From: an uncultured Bacteroidales bacterium | Lineage (GTDB): Bacteria > Bacteroidota > Bacteroidia > Bacteroidales > F082 | NCBI GenBank assembly: GCA_900318265.1 | Contig: ONKA01000007.1 | Coordinates: forward strand, 40,310 to 104,309 | DNA: 64,000 bases | Direction: 5' to 3' | Shown here: in pieces, positions 34,178-44,027 of the stretch | Position numbering within the stretch: position 1 is the stretch's first letter | How the letters are laid out: each line of letters begins with the position of its first letter | Notes under the pieces: model-generated | What the model was told of the DNA's origin: nothing | Database searches by the model: none | The model's input: only the letters and a program-made list of their open reading frames with translations | Translations under genes and position numbers: made by a program

Positions 34178-34726
34178 TTAGTTCACATTACCGCAAGGTT
34201 CCACTTTTGCCCTTGGGATGTGGACGGGAATGGTCTGCCCCACCACGTCGATATAGACGATCAAATGGCGCTTGTTGCGGATGGTCTCCAGCCTACCAGT
34301 GAGTCCCTTCAGCGGTCCGTTGATGATTCTCACCATCTGCCCCACCTTCAGTTCCTCATTATTCAGCATCTTGAATTCATCGCCTCTCTCGTATTCGCTG
34401 ACAAACTTCTTGATGGCCAGAATCTGGTTTTCGGGGACGATGACAGCTTGCTTCTCAAAACAGACAAACTTGATCACCCCATACAAGTTCAAGATGGGTA
34501 TATACTCCTTGTCGTTAGAAAAGACAAACACATACGACTTGAACAATGGCTCTTCCACTTTCTTCTTACGGTCGCTCCACTGCTTCATCTGAGTGACCAA
34601 GGGCAGATAGGCCTTGTAACCATGGTCTTCCAACTGCGACAGGACCTTCTTCTCCGACCGCGACCTGACGTAGAGGGCGTGCCAATGCCTCTCGTCGTGA
34701 CTGTTTATGGCATCAGGTACTTCCAT
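34178..34726 (-). CDS. UpxY-family (NusG/RfaH-like) transcription antiterminator
   Basis: A 182-residue NusG-like protein. The N-terminal NGN domain (HWHALYVRSRSEKKVLSQLE, KSYVFVFSNDKEY) is followed by a KOW domain (VGQMVRIINGPLKGLTGRLE). UpxY proteins in Bacteroides travel with RNA polymerase and prevent premature termination in capsule operons. They are normally the first gene there. Here it is the last gene after wza and wzc, 12 bases past the wzc stop, and no glycosyltransferase follows. It may act in trans on a polysaccharide locus elsewhere. Confidence 0.88.
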   Translation of the reverse strand: MEVPDAINSHDERHWHALYVRSRSEKKVLSQLEDHGYKAYLPLVTQMKQWSDRKKKVEEPLFKSYVFVFSNDKEYIPILNLYGVIKFVCFEKQAVIVPENQILAIKKFVSEYERGDEFKMLNNEELKVGQMVRIINGPLKGLTGRLETIRNKRHLIVYIDVVGQTIPVHIPRAKVEPCGNVN

Positions 34727-34738
34727 ACCTTATGATTC

Positions 34739-37222
34739 TCATTCCTTGCGATGGGAGTGGTGCTTCTTCTTCTCTCCGTTTTCGCTCTCGCCGTAATAAT
34801 CGCTCCCGTAACCGTAGCCGTAGCCATAGCCATAACCGTAGCCGTAACCATAGCCATACTTCTTTCCGCCGTAGCGATATCCATAGCCCTTCTCAGCTTG
34901 GAGGCCGTTGACCACGATGCAGAACTTCATGCCGCGGTCGTCGAGGTCCTTGATGATGCTGGCAAAGGCATTCTTGTTGGTCACACCTTGACGCACGATG
35001 AAGAGGTTGGCGTCGGAATGGCGCATGAGCAGCAAAGCATCGGTGACGAGGCCGATAGGCGGCGTGTCGATGACGATGTAATCGTAACGCTCTTTCAGCT
35101 GGGCAAACAACTCGTCGCACTTCGTCGAGGCAATCAACTCTGACGGGTTGGGCGGGATGGGACCACTGGTGATAATATCGAGGGTCGGTATCTTGCCCGA
35201 GGGTTGGATGATGGCATCCAAAGGCTCCTTGTTACCCAAGAAACTACTCAAACCAATGTTATTGCTCAGTCCAAACTCTTGGAACAGCTTGGGTTTACGC
35301 ATATCGAAGCCCAGCAGCACGGTCTTCTTGCCATAGAGGGCATAGATGGAAGCGACGTTGATACTGTTAAAGGTCTTTCCGATGGCCTGCACGTCACCTG
35401 TGACCATCACGGTGCAAGGCGTCTTGCTTTGTGTGATGAACTCGATGTTGGTACGGATTGAGCGGAAGGACTCAGCCACGGGCGACTTGGGATTGTTGAC
35501 AACCAGCAGCGGGTCTTTGTCCTTGGTCTGCGCCACCTGGCCGATGATAGGATAGTGGGTCAGTTTTTCCACATCCTTGCGGTCGCTGATGGTGGTATTG
35601 AAGAAATTCTTCAGGAATAGGTACAAAGCCGGAATCAACAGGCCGATGATGATGGCGATGAGGTAGTTCATTGAGGTGCGCGGTGCAATCTTCACCGTAC
35701 GCTCCAAACGGGCTTCGTCGAGAATCTCGTTGTCGGGCGTGTTGGAGGCACGCAAGATCTGAGCCTCGGCACGACGCTGCATCAAGTATTTATAAGTATC
35801 ATCTGTAAAGTCGAAGTTACGCTGGTAGTTGATGAGTTGCTGTTGCTTGCCAGGCAGCTGGCGCGACTCCACCTCCAACGAGCCGATACGGCGGTCGATT
35901 TCGTTGATGCTCAATTGGGCATTGTCGACGAGGTTGTTGATGGTTTCAAGCAAAGCTTTCTTTGTAGTGATGATCTGCTCGTTGAGCTTCATGATCTCGG
36001 GGTGTTGCTCGGTCTGGGTGAGCAGCTTGGTGGCCTTGACCTGCGACAACGTCACCAGGTCACGAGCCAATTGGTTAAGCAAGGGGTCGTTGATGCCCAT
36101 CGTACTCGGCGAAGCGAGGTTCTCAGGATCGTCGATCTGCACCTTGATATAGTCTTGCAAACGTTTGTAAATTTTAAGATTGACGGCCTTCTCGGCACGT
36201 TCCTTCTCCAAAGCACGCAGGTTGGTATAGACCTGATTTGTTTGTAGATCAAGATTCATAAGATCGTTCTTCTGGCGGAAGTCCTTCAGCTCGGTCTCAG
36301 CTTGGCTCAGCGATTCTTGGATACCGCTCAACTCATTGTCAATAAATTCGATAGTGTTCTCAGAAACAAGATTTTTCTTTTCCAAACCACGTGATACATA
36401 TTCGTCCAGAAGGAGATTAACAAATTCAACAATTTTCCCCTTATCTGTACCATTCATAACCACAGAAACCACAGAGGACTGCTTGCTGAGGGTACTCACG
36501 GTAAATGTCTTCATCTGCTTTACCAGACTCGGATAGCTGTTAAACCAGAATGACATTTTGCGGTCATTAACAGATTTAGGTTCAATGTTCTCATTCAAAG
36601 TGATGCGAAGGCGGTTATACCCATTGTCAATCCATTCACCTTGTTTGTATTCTTCAGTGACATCCACGGTTTTTGAAGAAACACCTTCGACATACTGGCA
36701 AAGGATATAGTCATATTTTCTAACACCTTCACCCACGGCATGGAGTTTGAAGTTTCCGTTTTCAAGGAAAGAAATCTCATAAGTCAATCCCACAGCCTGC
36801 GGCACGCTACGTTCAAATTCAACGTGGAATGGGGCGCTTTTGTACATCTCGGTGGTGGCAACACGGCCTTTTTCCATACACGTCACCTCAATACCCATCT
36901 TTTTTACCACACGATCAGTGAGCGAATAGGATCTTAGAATGGCCATCTCGTTGTCAACATTCTGAGTGTTGACAAAACTCCCAGAGGTCATAATGGAGGT
37001 GGCATTTATGCCACCACGTCCTTCCTTGATGAGTACGGTGCCTGAGGTTTGGTAAATTTTTGTTGAATAGCGGTTGATGACGAAACCAACCACCAAAGCG
37101 GCTGCAACAAAGATAACGAATAAGTACCAATGGTGAAGAGCAGTAAAAATCAACTGCTTGATATCAACACTTTGTTCTTCTTTTACCTGTTGAGGAAGGT
37201 ATGCTTGTTTTTCGTTAGCCAT
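34739..37222 (-). CDS. wzc: Polysaccharide co-polymerase and tyrosine autokinase (Wzc type)
   Basis: An 827-residue inner-membrane protein controlling polysaccharide chain export. Order: N-terminal TM (YLFVIFVAAALVVGFVINRY, residues 32-51), a Wzz domain, a coiled-coil periplasmic arm, a second TM near residue 520, then a BY-kinase. Kinase motifs are Walker A GDVQAIGKTF (atypical; many have PGEGKS), Walker A' LLGFDMRKPKL and Walker B YIVIDTPP. The tail has an extreme run of Gly-Tyr repeats (residues 780-805) as autophosphorylation sites, encoded by a tandem ATAGCC/GTAGCC-type DNA repeat at about 34805-34860. Its partner Wza is 12 bases upstream. Confidence 0.92.
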   Translation of the reverse strand: MANEKQAYLPQQVKEEQSVDIKQLIFTALHHWYLFVIFVAAALVVGFVINRYSTKIYQTSGTVLIKEGRGGINATSIMTSGSFVNTQNVDNEMAILRSYSLTDRVVKKMGIEVTCMEKGRVATTEMYKSAPFHVEFERSVPQAVGLTYEISFLENGNFKLHAVGEGVRKYDYILCQYVEGVSSKTVDVTEEYKQGEWIDNGYNRLRITLNENIEPKSVNDRKMSFWFNSYPSLVKQMKTFTVSTLSKQSSVVSVVMNGTDKGKIVEFVNLLLDEYVSRGLEKKNLVSENTIEFIDNELSGIQESLSQAETELKDFRQKNDLMNLDLQTNQVYTNLRALEKERAEKAVNLKIYKRLQDYIKVQIDDPENLASPSTMGINDPLLNQLARDLVTLSQVKATKLLTQTEQHPEIMKLNEQIITTKKALLETINNLVDNAQLSINEIDRRIGSLEVESRQLPGKQQQLINYQRNFDFTDDTYKYLMQRRAEAQILRASNTPDNEILDEARLERTVKIAPRTSMNYLIAIIIGLLIPALYLFLKNFFNTTISDRKDVEKLTHYPIIGQVAQTKDKDPLLVVNNPKSPVAESFRSIRTNIEFITQSKTPCTVMVTGDVQAIGKTFNSINVASIYALYGKKTVLLGFDMRKPKLFQEFGLSNNIGLSSFLGNKEPLDAIIQPSGKIPTLDIITSGPIPPNPSELIASTKCDELFAQLKERYDYIVIDTPPIGLVTDALLLMRHSDANLFIVRQGVTNKNAFASIIKDLDDRGMKFCIVVNGLQAEKGYGYRYGGKKYGYGYGYGYGYGYGYGYGSDYYGESENGEKKKHHSHRKE

Positions 37223-37234
37223 AGTTTTTGGTTT

Positions 37235-38038
37235 TTAATCCTTAAGTCTTGTATAAAGCGTAATCAGAGTGACAGCCATGGATACAATGGAAATGACTGT
37301 CGAATAGGGGAAGGTGGTGAAGCCCCATTGCTTGATCTTAAGTGGCTCCACATAGATGATATCGTTGGGTTTCAGATAGTAATAGGGCGACGAGAGAATG
37401 TCGGCCTGACCCATATCGACCATGACGATTTCGGAGCCGTTCTCCGTCTGACGTACAATCTTTACGTTGTCCTTTTGGGCAAAATTGGTCATGTTACCCG
37501 CCATGGCAATAGCCTCGAAAAGGTTGATTTGTGACTGGTAGACTTTGTACATACCAGGTTTTGACACCTCGCCCAAAACAGTCAAATTGAAGTTCGACAA
37601 CTTCACAATAAGTGTGGTCTGGTTGACAAACTTGGATACTTTTTCCTGCAACAATTCCTTTGCTTGGTCAACTGTCAAATTCTTAAGATTAATCTTTCCT
37701 GTCAAAGGAAGTTCTATACAACCTTCTTCGTCCAAAGTATAAGACTGAAGATAAATGCCAGCATCTGACGACATGTAAGTTCTTGCTCCATTTTCTCCCG
37801 TAAGTGTTGTGGCACTATGTTGGTCGATGGTGTTGAGAAAACGGATGAATAGGTTGTCGCCCGGCTGCAACTTATAGTCGATGGTGCGGTCGTTGACATA
37901 CTCCTTTGAAATGTTCTCGGCAGCCATCTGGGCTTCCTTCAAATACAACATCTTCTTCTGCGGGACGCAGGAAGCAAAGGCCACGGTGAAAAGCATCGCC
38001 ACCAAGCCAATCTTCAAAAATCTGTTCATGTATTTCAT
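37235..38038 (-). CDS. wza: Polysaccharide export outer-membrane lipoprotein (Wza type)
   Basis: A 267-residue protein with a lipoprotein signal ending VAFASC. A Poly_export domain (YKLQPGDNLFIRFLNTID) is followed by SLBB-type ligand-binding repeats (FNLTVLGEVSKPGMYKVYQS) and a C-terminal hydrophobic helix (VISIVSMAVTLITLYTRL), typical of the Bacteroidetes form. It forms the outer-membrane exit channel that works with Wzc. It lies 23 bases past the GldH-like gene and 12 before wzc, so all four genes appear to be one operon. Confidence 0.92.
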   Translation of the reverse strand: MKYMNRFLKIGLVAMLFTVAFASCVPQKKMLYLKEAQMAAENISKEYVNDRTIDYKLQPGDNLFIRFLNTIDQHSATTLTGENGARTYMSSDAGIYLQSYTLDEEGCIELPLTGKINLKNLTVDQAKELLQEKVSKFVNQTTLIVKLSNFNLTVLGEVSKPGMYKVYQSQINLFEAIAMAGNMTNFAQKDNVKIVRQTENGSEIVMVDMGQADILSSPYYYLKPNDIIYVEPLKIKQWGFTTFPYSTVISIVSMAVTLITLYTRLKD

Positions 38039-38061
38039 TGTATTATTTGTTTTTCGGTTGC

Positions 38062-38523
38062 TTAATTATTGGTCATGACCATCTCTTTGACGCCCACAAC
38101 GGGGGTGATAGGCATCTTCTGTTCTAGTCTGAACTGGTATTTGCCTGGGTCGGTGATCGTCAGTTGCTTGTTGATGGGTAGGTTGAAAGTGTAACATCCA
38201 TCCACCTTTTCCACGTTCCAATGGCCCTCTGCGTCCTTCAGGTTAAACTTGTAACCCTTGGCACGATAGGGATTTTGGTTCTCATCGAAAACCGTGAAAA
38301 TCAATGAAATGTCGTTGTAAGGATAATCGTCGGTGAAGCTCATTCTCAAGCTTAGGTCGTAAGTAGTAGGCTTGGTGATTTCAACGTCTTTTGTCACGTA
38401 ATCAAAACGTTCCCAAATAGTTTCATAGAAACTGCGTTGCATGAGTTCCTTGTTGTTTGATTTTTGCCCACACCCAAGAAAGCACATGAGCAAAGCCAAA
38501 GCCAAAATGCGGTATCCTTTCAT
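38062..38523 (-). CDS. GldH-like lipoprotein
   Basis: A 153-residue lipoprotein (LLMCFLGC, Cys18). The mature part, with DVEITKPTTYDLSLRMSFTD, DYPYNDISLIFTVFDENQNP, KFNLKDAEGHWN and a final PGKYQFRLEQKMPITPVVGV, matches the pattern of gliding-motility lipoprotein GldH. The shared features are a beta sandwich with a [ND]YPY motif, a D-x-x-G-x-W motif and a Q-x-M-R/P segment. GldH is needed for gliding in Flavobacterium and is also kept in non-gliding Bacteroidales, where its role is unknown. Assignment is by resemblance only. Confidence 0.6.
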   Translation of the reverse strand: MKGYRILALALLMCFLGCGQKSNNKELMQRSFYETIWERFDYVTKDVEITKPTTYDLSLRMSFTDDYPYNDISLIFTVFDENQNPYRAKGYKFNLKDAEGHWNVEKVDGCYTFNLPINKQLTITDPGKYQFRLEQKMPITPVVGVKEMVMTNN

Positions 38524-38545
38524 TTTCTATGCATAAAAAACCGTG

Positions 38546-38577
38546 CAAATATAGGCAAAAAAAAGACATTCCAGCAA
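38546..38577 (-). promoter_or_regulatory. Promoter of the GldH-wza-wzc-upxY operon
   Basis: Minus strand: TTG (38575-38577), a 21-base spacer and TATATTTG (38546-38553), about 23 bases from the ATG. Confidence 0.6.
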
Positions 38578-38658
38578 TATTTGCCTTGCTTTTTGAATGA
38601 TTTGCATTTTTTTTGAAAAAAACGTTTCCTCACCCTTTCCACCTTCAAGAAAAACTTA

Positions 38659-38666
38659 TACTTTTG
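38659..38666 (+). promoter_or_regulatory. -7 box upstream of mrdA
   Basis: TACTTTTG 14 bases before the ATG at 38681. It supports that start over in-frame codons further upstream. No TTG at the usual distance. Confidence 0.45.
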
Positions 38667-38680
38667 TAAATCATAAAATC

Positions 38681-40543
38681 ATGATGAGAACGAGCAACAA
38701 CAGTCTGTCAAACAGGAAGTTATTGGTGATGGGGATCTTCATCGCCGTGGGGGTGATATATCTTATCAGGTTGTTTTCGCTCCAAGTGCTCGACAAGCAC
38801 TACAAGCAACTAGCCGACAACAATGCGCTACGATTTGTGACGCAATATCCCGCCCGAGGCAAGGTGTACGACCGCAACGGCAACCTCTTGGTGTTCAACG
38901 AGGCCGTTTACGACCTTATGGTCATCCCTAAGCAGGCCATGAAAAAGGACACGTTGAATCCCTTCGACACGGTGGTGTTTTGTCACCTCCTGGAAATCGA
39001 CAAGGCTTCGTTCATCGAACGGATGAACAAGGCCAAGAAAGAGTCGTACCTCAAGCCCTCGCCTTTTATGACACAGGTCTCGAAAGAGAACTATGCCCAC
39101 ATCGCCGAGGTGCTCTACCGCTTCCCAGGCTTCTATTTCCAGACCCGTACCGTGCGCCACTATCCCAACGCCATTGCCGCCCACACCTTAGGCGACATCG
39201 GCGAGATCAGCGCCAAGGAATTGGAGAAAGACAAGGAGGAGGAAAACTATTACCGGCAAGGCGACTACATCGGCAAGTCGGGTATCGAGAAGTCGTACGA
39301 GAAAGAACTGCGTGGCGTGAAAGGCCTGAAGGTGATGATGGTTGACGTGCACAACCGCGAGATGGGCAGCTTCATGGATGGCGAACTCGACAAGGAACCC
39401 GTGGCTGGAAAAGACATATACCTCGGCTTGGACTCCGAGCTCCAGGCCTACGGTGAGAAGCTAATGGTAGGCAAGATAGGCTCTATTGTGGCCGTCGAGC
39501 CTTCCACGGGACAGATTCTTGCCTTCGTCACTAGCCCCACCTATGACCCTAACCTGTTGGTGGGCCGCGAACGCGGACAACATTATAAGGAGTTGCAGGC
39601 CGACCCAATGAAGCCTCTCATCAACCGTGCCATCAGTGGCACCTATCCTCCCGGCTCCACCTTCAAGACTGTCGTGGGTCTCATCGCCATGCAGAGCGGC
39701 AGCATCACGCCCGCAACCTGTTTCCACTGCAGCGGCACTGGATCGTTACCCATCAAATGCACCCACTCGCACGGCTCAAGCCCCGACTTCGCCAACGCCA
39801 TCATGAACTCATGCAACCCCTACTTCTATGAGTCGTTCAAGGCCACCATCAACAACCCGAAGTTCGGAGGCATCAAGGAAGGCTACCAGTATTGGAAGGA
39901 AATGACCTACAAGATGGGACTCGGACGCAAGTTCGACACCGACATCCCTTACGAAAGAAAAGGCAACATCCCCGATCGTGAATACTACGACAAGATGTAC
40001 AACGGACAATGGAACTCAGTGACAATCCGTTCGTTAGGTATCGGACAGGGCGAGGTGCTGGTGACGCCCTTGCAGCTCTGCAACATCGCCGCCTTGATCG
40101 CCAACGAAGGCTATTACTACCCACCCCATCTCATCAAGTGCTTCGGCGACAGCACCGCCATCCCCGAGGTGATGACTACCAAAGTGGACCCTGGCATCGA
40201 CCCGAAATACGTCCGTACGATGAAGAATGGCCTGCGCACCGTGTTTAGCGGACCGGCGGGTACGGCACGCCGCTACGAGTTGAAGGACATCCCCCAATGC
40301 GGCAAGACCGGCACCGCGCAAAACCCGCACGGCAACTACCACTCCAACTTCATCGCCTTCGCTCCCGTCGACAACCCCAAGATCGCCCTCGCCGTCATTA
40401 TTGAGAACGGCGGCTACGGCGCCACATGGGCTGCACCCATTGCCAGCCTGATGATAGAGAAATACATTCGCGGCTACACCGTACGCGAGGACCTGGAGAA
40501 ACGCATGATGGAAGGCAGAATCTCATATAAGAACGAACGATGA
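38681..40543 (+). CDS. mrdA: Penicillin-binding protein 2
   Basis: A 620-residue class B transpeptidase that crosslinks peptidoglycan in lateral wall growth. The ATG at 38681 leads straight into a short cytoplasmic tail and one TM helix (LLVMGIFIAVGVIYLIRLF). The dimerisation domain follows (FVTQYPARGKVYDRNGNLL). Transpeptidase motifs: Ser326-x-x-Lys329 in PPGSTFKTVVG, S-x-N in NSCNPYF, and KTG (Lys542) in QCGKTGTAQNPHG. It overlaps rodA by four bases (ATGA), the standard PBP2-RodA pairing. MreBCD genes, usually upstream, are not here. Confidence 0.94.
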   Translation: MMRTSNNSLSNRKLLVMGIFIAVGVIYLIRLFSLQVLDKHYKQLADNNALRFVTQYPARGKVYDRNGNLLVFNEAVYDLMVIPKQAMKKDTLNPFDTVVFCHLLEIDKASFIERMNKAKKESYLKPSPFMTQVSKENYAHIAEVLYRFPGFYFQTRTVRHYPNAIAAHTLGDIGEISAKELEKDKEEENYYRQGDYIGKSGIEKSYEKELRGVKGLKVMMVDVHNREMGSFMDGELDKEPVAGKDIYLGLDSELQAYGEKLMVGKIGSIVAVEPSTGQILAFVTSPTYDPNLLVGRERGQHYKELQADPMKPLINRAISGTYPPGSTFKTVVGLIAMQSGSITPATCFHCSGTGSLPIKCTHSHGSSPDFANAIMNSCNPYFYESFKATINNPKFGGIKEGYQYWKEMTYKMGLGRKFDTDIPYERKGNIPDREYYDKMYNGQWNSVTIRSLGIGQGEVLVTPLQLCNIAALIANEGYYYPPHLIKCFGDSTAIPEVMTTKVDPGIDPKYVRTMKNGLRTVFSGPAGTARRYELKDIPQCGKTGTAQNPHGNYHSNFIAFAPVDNPKIALAVIIENGGYGATWAAPIASLMIEKYIRGYTVREDLEKRMMEGRISYKNER

Positions 40544-41811
40544 ACGAAAGGAACAGCATCATAGGAAAAATCGACTGGCTGACCATTTTCCTTTATTTGG
40601 CTTTGGTCATCATTGGCTGGTTTAGCATCTTCTCGGCAAAATACGATGAGATGCACCCCAGCATTTTTGACCTTTCGCAAGTCTACGGCAAGCAGCTCAT
40701 CTGGATTGGCGCCTCCCTCCTGATAGGGTTCATCATCCTCTTGATTGACGCCAAGTTTTTCAATGCCTTCTCACTGTGGATCTATTTCTTCTTCCTCGCC
40801 AGCCTGTTCGTCGTGCTGGTCTATGGCAAAGCCACTAAAGGCGCCACTTCTTGGATCGACCTCGGTGCGGGAGTCAAATTCCAGCCCTCTGAGTTCGCCA
40901 AGATGGGTACCGCTTTGGCGTTGGCGGGTTATCTCGGTCGATTGGATGTGGATCTGCAAAAGCGTAAGAACCAAATCGTTGCTGCACTCCTCGTGCTTGC
41001 GCCCATGGCCCTCGTTTTGCTGCAAAACGACACCGGATCGGCTATCGTCTTTGTATCGTTCATCTTTGTGCTCTACCGCGAAGGCTTCCCAGGTACAGGT
41101 TTAGTAATGGTTGGCGGAGTGGCAGCCATACTTTTGTTTGTTCTCACTTTGGTGTGGAACCAAACCGTCATGTACATCATTTTGGGCAGTCTTCTCGTAC
41201 TTACATTGACTTACTACCTGATTACCAAGAAGAAAGGCATAGTCAAGATGCTGGCGGTTTTTGCCGTGATGTTTGCCTTCGTCTTCTCGGTCGACTATGC
41301 CTTCAATAAAGTACTCCAGGAACACCAACGCAACCGCATCTTGGTTCTCCTTGGCCAACTCGACGACCCGCAAGGTGTGGGTTACAACGTGCACCAATCA
41401 AAGATTGCCATCGGATCGGGCGGTTTCACGGGCAAAGGCTTCCTCCAAGGCACACAAACCAAGTATGATTTTGTTCCTGAGCAACACACCGATTTCATCT
41501 TCTGCACCGTAGGAGAAGAAGGCGGTTTTCTGGGTACAGCCATAGTGGTGCTACTTTATATTTCGCTGCTGATACGAATTATTATCTTGGCTGAGCGACA
41601 ACGATCTACCTTTAGCCGTGTGTATGGCTACAGCATTGCGGGCATCCTCTTTGTCCACGTGGCCATCAACATTGGCATGGCCATCGGTTTGGTGCCCGTC
41701 ATCGGCATTCCTTTGCCTTTCTTGAGCTATGGTGGCTCGAGCATGCTGGCATTTACCATGATGCTGGCCATTTTCGTGAAACAGGATGCCAACCGGTTAA
41801 ATATCCTATAA
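40540..41811 (+). CDS. rodA: Rod shape-determining SEDS glycosyltransferase
   Basis: A 423-residue polytopic SEDS protein with about ten TM helices that polymerises glycan strands from lipid II together with PBP2. Conserved SEDS segments are visible: KGATSWIDLGAGVKFQPSEF, ALVLLQNDTGSAIVF, KIAIGSGGFTGKGFLQGTQT (which holds the periplasmic loop 4 region), PEQHTDFIFCTVGEEGGF and LPFLSYGGSSML. The start ATGA overlaps the mrdA stop. Its own stop is only 15 bases from the convergent metG stop, leaving no room for a separate terminator. Confidence 0.94.
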   Translation: MNERNSIIGKIDWLTIFLYLALVIIGWFSIFSAKYDEMHPSIFDLSQVYGKQLIWIGASLLIGFIILLIDAKFFNAFSLWIYFFFLASLFVVLVYGKATKGATSWIDLGAGVKFQPSEFAKMGTALALAGYLGRLDVDLQKRKNQIVAALLVLAPMALVLLQNDTGSAIVFVSFIFVLYREGFPGTGLVMVGGVAAILLFVLTLVWNQTVMYIILGSLLVLTLTYYLITKKKGIVKMLAVFAVMFAFVFSVDYAFNKVLQEHQRNRILVLLGQLDDPQGVGYNVHQSKIAIGSGGFTGKGFLQGTQTKYDFVPEQHTDFIFCTVGEEGGFLGTAIVVLLYISLLIRIIILAERQRSTFSRVYGYSIAGILFVHVAINIGMAIGLVPVIGIPLPFLSYGGSSMLAFTMMLAIFVKQDANRLNIL

Positions 41812-41826
41812 AATCCAGAAAGAGGT

Positions 41827-43905
41827 TTAGCCAACGCTGCAACCCGGAGCTACCAAGTCGCTGGGCGTCAGCAACACGAGGCGACCATCCTTGTCCTCGG
41901 CGGAAAGGATCATGCCCTCGCTGACCACACCCTTCAGCTTACGCGGCTCGAAGTTGGCGACGAAGCACACCTGCTTGCCTACCAGCTTCTCGGGTTCAGT
42001 ATAGTACTTGGCGATACCGCTCACAATGGTGCGTTTCTGCATGCCGTCGTCGATGAGGAACTGCAACAGCTTGTCGGCCTTCGGCACCTTTTGGCACTCA
42101 AGGATGGTACCCACACGGACATCCACCTTCATGTAGTCGTCGAAGCTGACCACAGGCTTCACCTCAGCGGGCTTCCAAGCATTCAGTTGGTTGGCTTTCT
42201 TGGTGTCTTCTAACTTCTGAAGCTGGGCTGCCACCACGCTGTCTTCGATCTTCTCGAACAACAGTTCAGGTTGGTTGATGACATGGCCTTCAGGCAGCAG
42301 AATGGTGTTCTCGGCATCGTTCCAACCCTTTACTTCCAGACCAATCATCTGTTGCAGTTTCTTCGCGCTGAAAGGCAGGAAAGGCTCACTCAAAATGGCG
42401 AGATGGGCAACAATCTGCAACGACAGGGCCATCACAGTCTTCACGCGCTCGGGGTCGGTCTTGATTTGCTTCCAAGGCTCGTTGTCGGTGAGGTATTTGT
42501 TGCCCAGACGGGCGAGGTTCATCAGCTCGGAGAGGGCCTCGCGGAACTTGTAGGTGTCCAGCAAATGACCGATCTTCTGCGGATAAGCGTTCATTTCCTC
42601 GATGACTGCCTTGTCGGTGTCGTTGAGGTTGCCTAAAGCAGGCACAGCACCTTCATAATACTTATGTGTCAAGACCAACGTGCGGTTGACGAAGTTGCCG
42701 AAAATGGCCAACAACTCGTTGTTGTTGCGGTCTTGATAGTCTTTCCAAGTGAAGTTGTTGTCCTTGGTCTCGGGAGCATTGGCGGTAAGCACATAGCGCA
42801 GCACATCCTGCTTGCCAGGGAACTCCTGCAGGTATTCGTGCAGCCACACGGCCCAGTTGCGCGAGGTCGAGATCTTGTCGTTCTCGAGGTTGAGGAACTC
42901 GTTGGCGGGAACGTTGTCTGGCATGATATAGTCGCCGTAGGCCTTCATCATGCAGGGGAAAATGATGCAGTGGAACACGATGTTGTCCTTGCCGATGAAA
43001 TGCACAAGTTTGGTCTCGGGGTCTTTCCACCATTTCTCCCAATCTTCTCCACGTTGTTCACAAATCTCCTTGGTGTTGGAGATGTAGCCAATAGGCGCAT
43101 CGAACCACACATACAGCACCTTGCCTTCGGCACCCTCAATCGGGACGGGGACACCCCAGTCGAGGTCGCGGGTGACGGCACGAGGTTGCAAGCCACCGTC
43201 GAGCCAGCTCTTCACCTGGCCGTAGACGTTGCTCTTCCACTCTTTGTGGCCTTCGAGAATCCATTCACGGAGCCAGCCCTCATATTGGTCGAGAGGCAGG
43301 TACCAGTGCTTGGTCGGCTTCTTCACCAAGGCCGCTCCGCTGAGTTGCGAGTGCGGGTTGATGAGTTCGTCAGGGCTCAAGGAAGAGCCGCATTTCTCGC
43401 ATTGGTCGCCATAAGCGCCATCGGCACCGCATTTCGGGCAAGTACCCACGATATATCTGTCGGAAAGGAACTTCTGACGTTCAGGGTCAAAATATTGCTC
43501 CGTTTCCTTCTCGATGAACTTTCCTTCGTCATAAAGCTTCTTGAAGAACTCTTGGGCCGTGGAACGGTGCATTTTCGAAGAGGTGCGCGAGTAGATGTCA
43601 TAGCTGATGCCCAACTCCTCGAACGACTTCTTGATGATTTCGTGATAGCGGTCCACGATGTCTTGAGGCGTGCAGCCTTCCTTTTCTGCTTTGATGGTAA
43701 TCGGCACGCCATGCTCGTCGGAACCACCGACAAACAGGACGTCCTCGCCACGCATTCGCAGATAGCGAACGTAGGTGTCGGCGGGGATATAAACGCCGGC
43801 AAGGTGACCGATGTGGACGGGGCCATTGGCGTAAGGCAAGGCCGTGGTTACAGTGTAACGCTTAAATCCGTTTTCACGGATTGAGGGTTTGTTCGTTGAT
43901 TCCAT
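41827..43905 (-). CDS. metG: Methionine--tRNA ligase
   Basis: A 692-residue class I synthetase. The ATG at 43905 ([20 protein letters not shown]) was chosen; an upstream extension to 44013 reads a poorly coding stretch. Catalytic motifs: HIGH as HIGHLAG, and KMSKS as KISTS in [14 protein letters not shown]. The zinc knuckle CPKC...CEKC sits in the connective peptide. The C-terminal 110 residues are a Trbp111/EMAP-like tRNA-binding domain ([20 protein letters not shown]), as in dimeric enzymes. Divergent from the beta-barrel gene at 44028. Confidence 0.95.
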   Translation of the reverse strand: MESTNKPSIRENGFKRYTVTTALPYANGPVHIGHLAGVYIPADTYVRYLRMRGEDVLFVGGSDEHGVPITIKAEKEGCTPQDIVDRYHEIIKKSFEELGISYDIYSRTSSKMHRSTAQEFFKKLYDEGKFIEKETEQYFDPERQKFLSDRYIVGTCPKCGADGAYGDQCEKCGSSLSPDELINPHSQLSGAALVKKPTKHWYLPLDQYEGWLREWILEGHKEWKSNVYGQVKSWLDGGLQPRAVTRDLDWGVPVPIEGAEGKVLYVWFDAPIGYISNTKEICEQRGEDWEKWWKDPETKLVHFIGKDNIVFHCIIFPCMMKAYGDYIMPDNVPANEFLNLENDKISTSRNWAVWLHEYLQEFPGKQDVLRYVLTANAPETKDNNFTWKDYQDRNNNELLAIFGNFVNRTLVLTHKYYEGAVPALGNLNDTDKAVIEEMNAYPQKIGHLLDTYKFREALSELMNLARLGNKYLTDNEPWKQIKTDPERVKTVMALSLQIVAHLAILSEPFLPFSAKKLQQMIGLEVKGWNDAENTILLPEGHVINQPELLFEKIEDSVVAAQLQKLEDTKKANQLNAWKPAEVKPVVSFDDYMKVDVRVGTILECQKVPKADKLLQFLIDDGMQKRTIVSGIAKYYTEPEKLVGKQVCFVANFEPRKLKGVVSEGMILSAEDKDGRLVLLTPSDLVAPGCSVG

Positions 43906-43981
43906 AGTGTAGTTGATTTGAAAAGCGGGTGCAAAAATACAAAACATTTTGCAATGCGGGGAAACACATCCAAATAAATCA

Positions 43982-43989
43982 TATCTTTG
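43982..43989 (+). promoter_or_regulatory. -7 box for the barrel/TonB cluster
   Basis: TATCTTTG, 38 bases before the ATG at 44028. A minus-strand TATTTTTG at 43932-43939 is the likely metG -7 box. Neither has a well-placed TTG. Confidence 0.45.
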
Positions 43990-44027
43990 CCGACGAATCA
44001 AACCCAATTTCAAATCGTTTTAATTTT

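Noticed and set aside
38597-38680. 28 extra N-terminal residues for PBP2
   Set aside because: This stretch contains the -7 box (38659-38666) and reads as non-coding sequence; the ATG at 38681 fits the family.
42664-43884. A 406-codon open frame on the plus strand
   Set aside because: It lies entirely antisense to metG, whose catalytic motifs are intact. The frame is a by-product of GC-rich codon use.
43906-44013. Longer N-terminus for MetG
   Set aside because: The extra 36 residues do not resemble MetG and cover the divergent promoter boxes.
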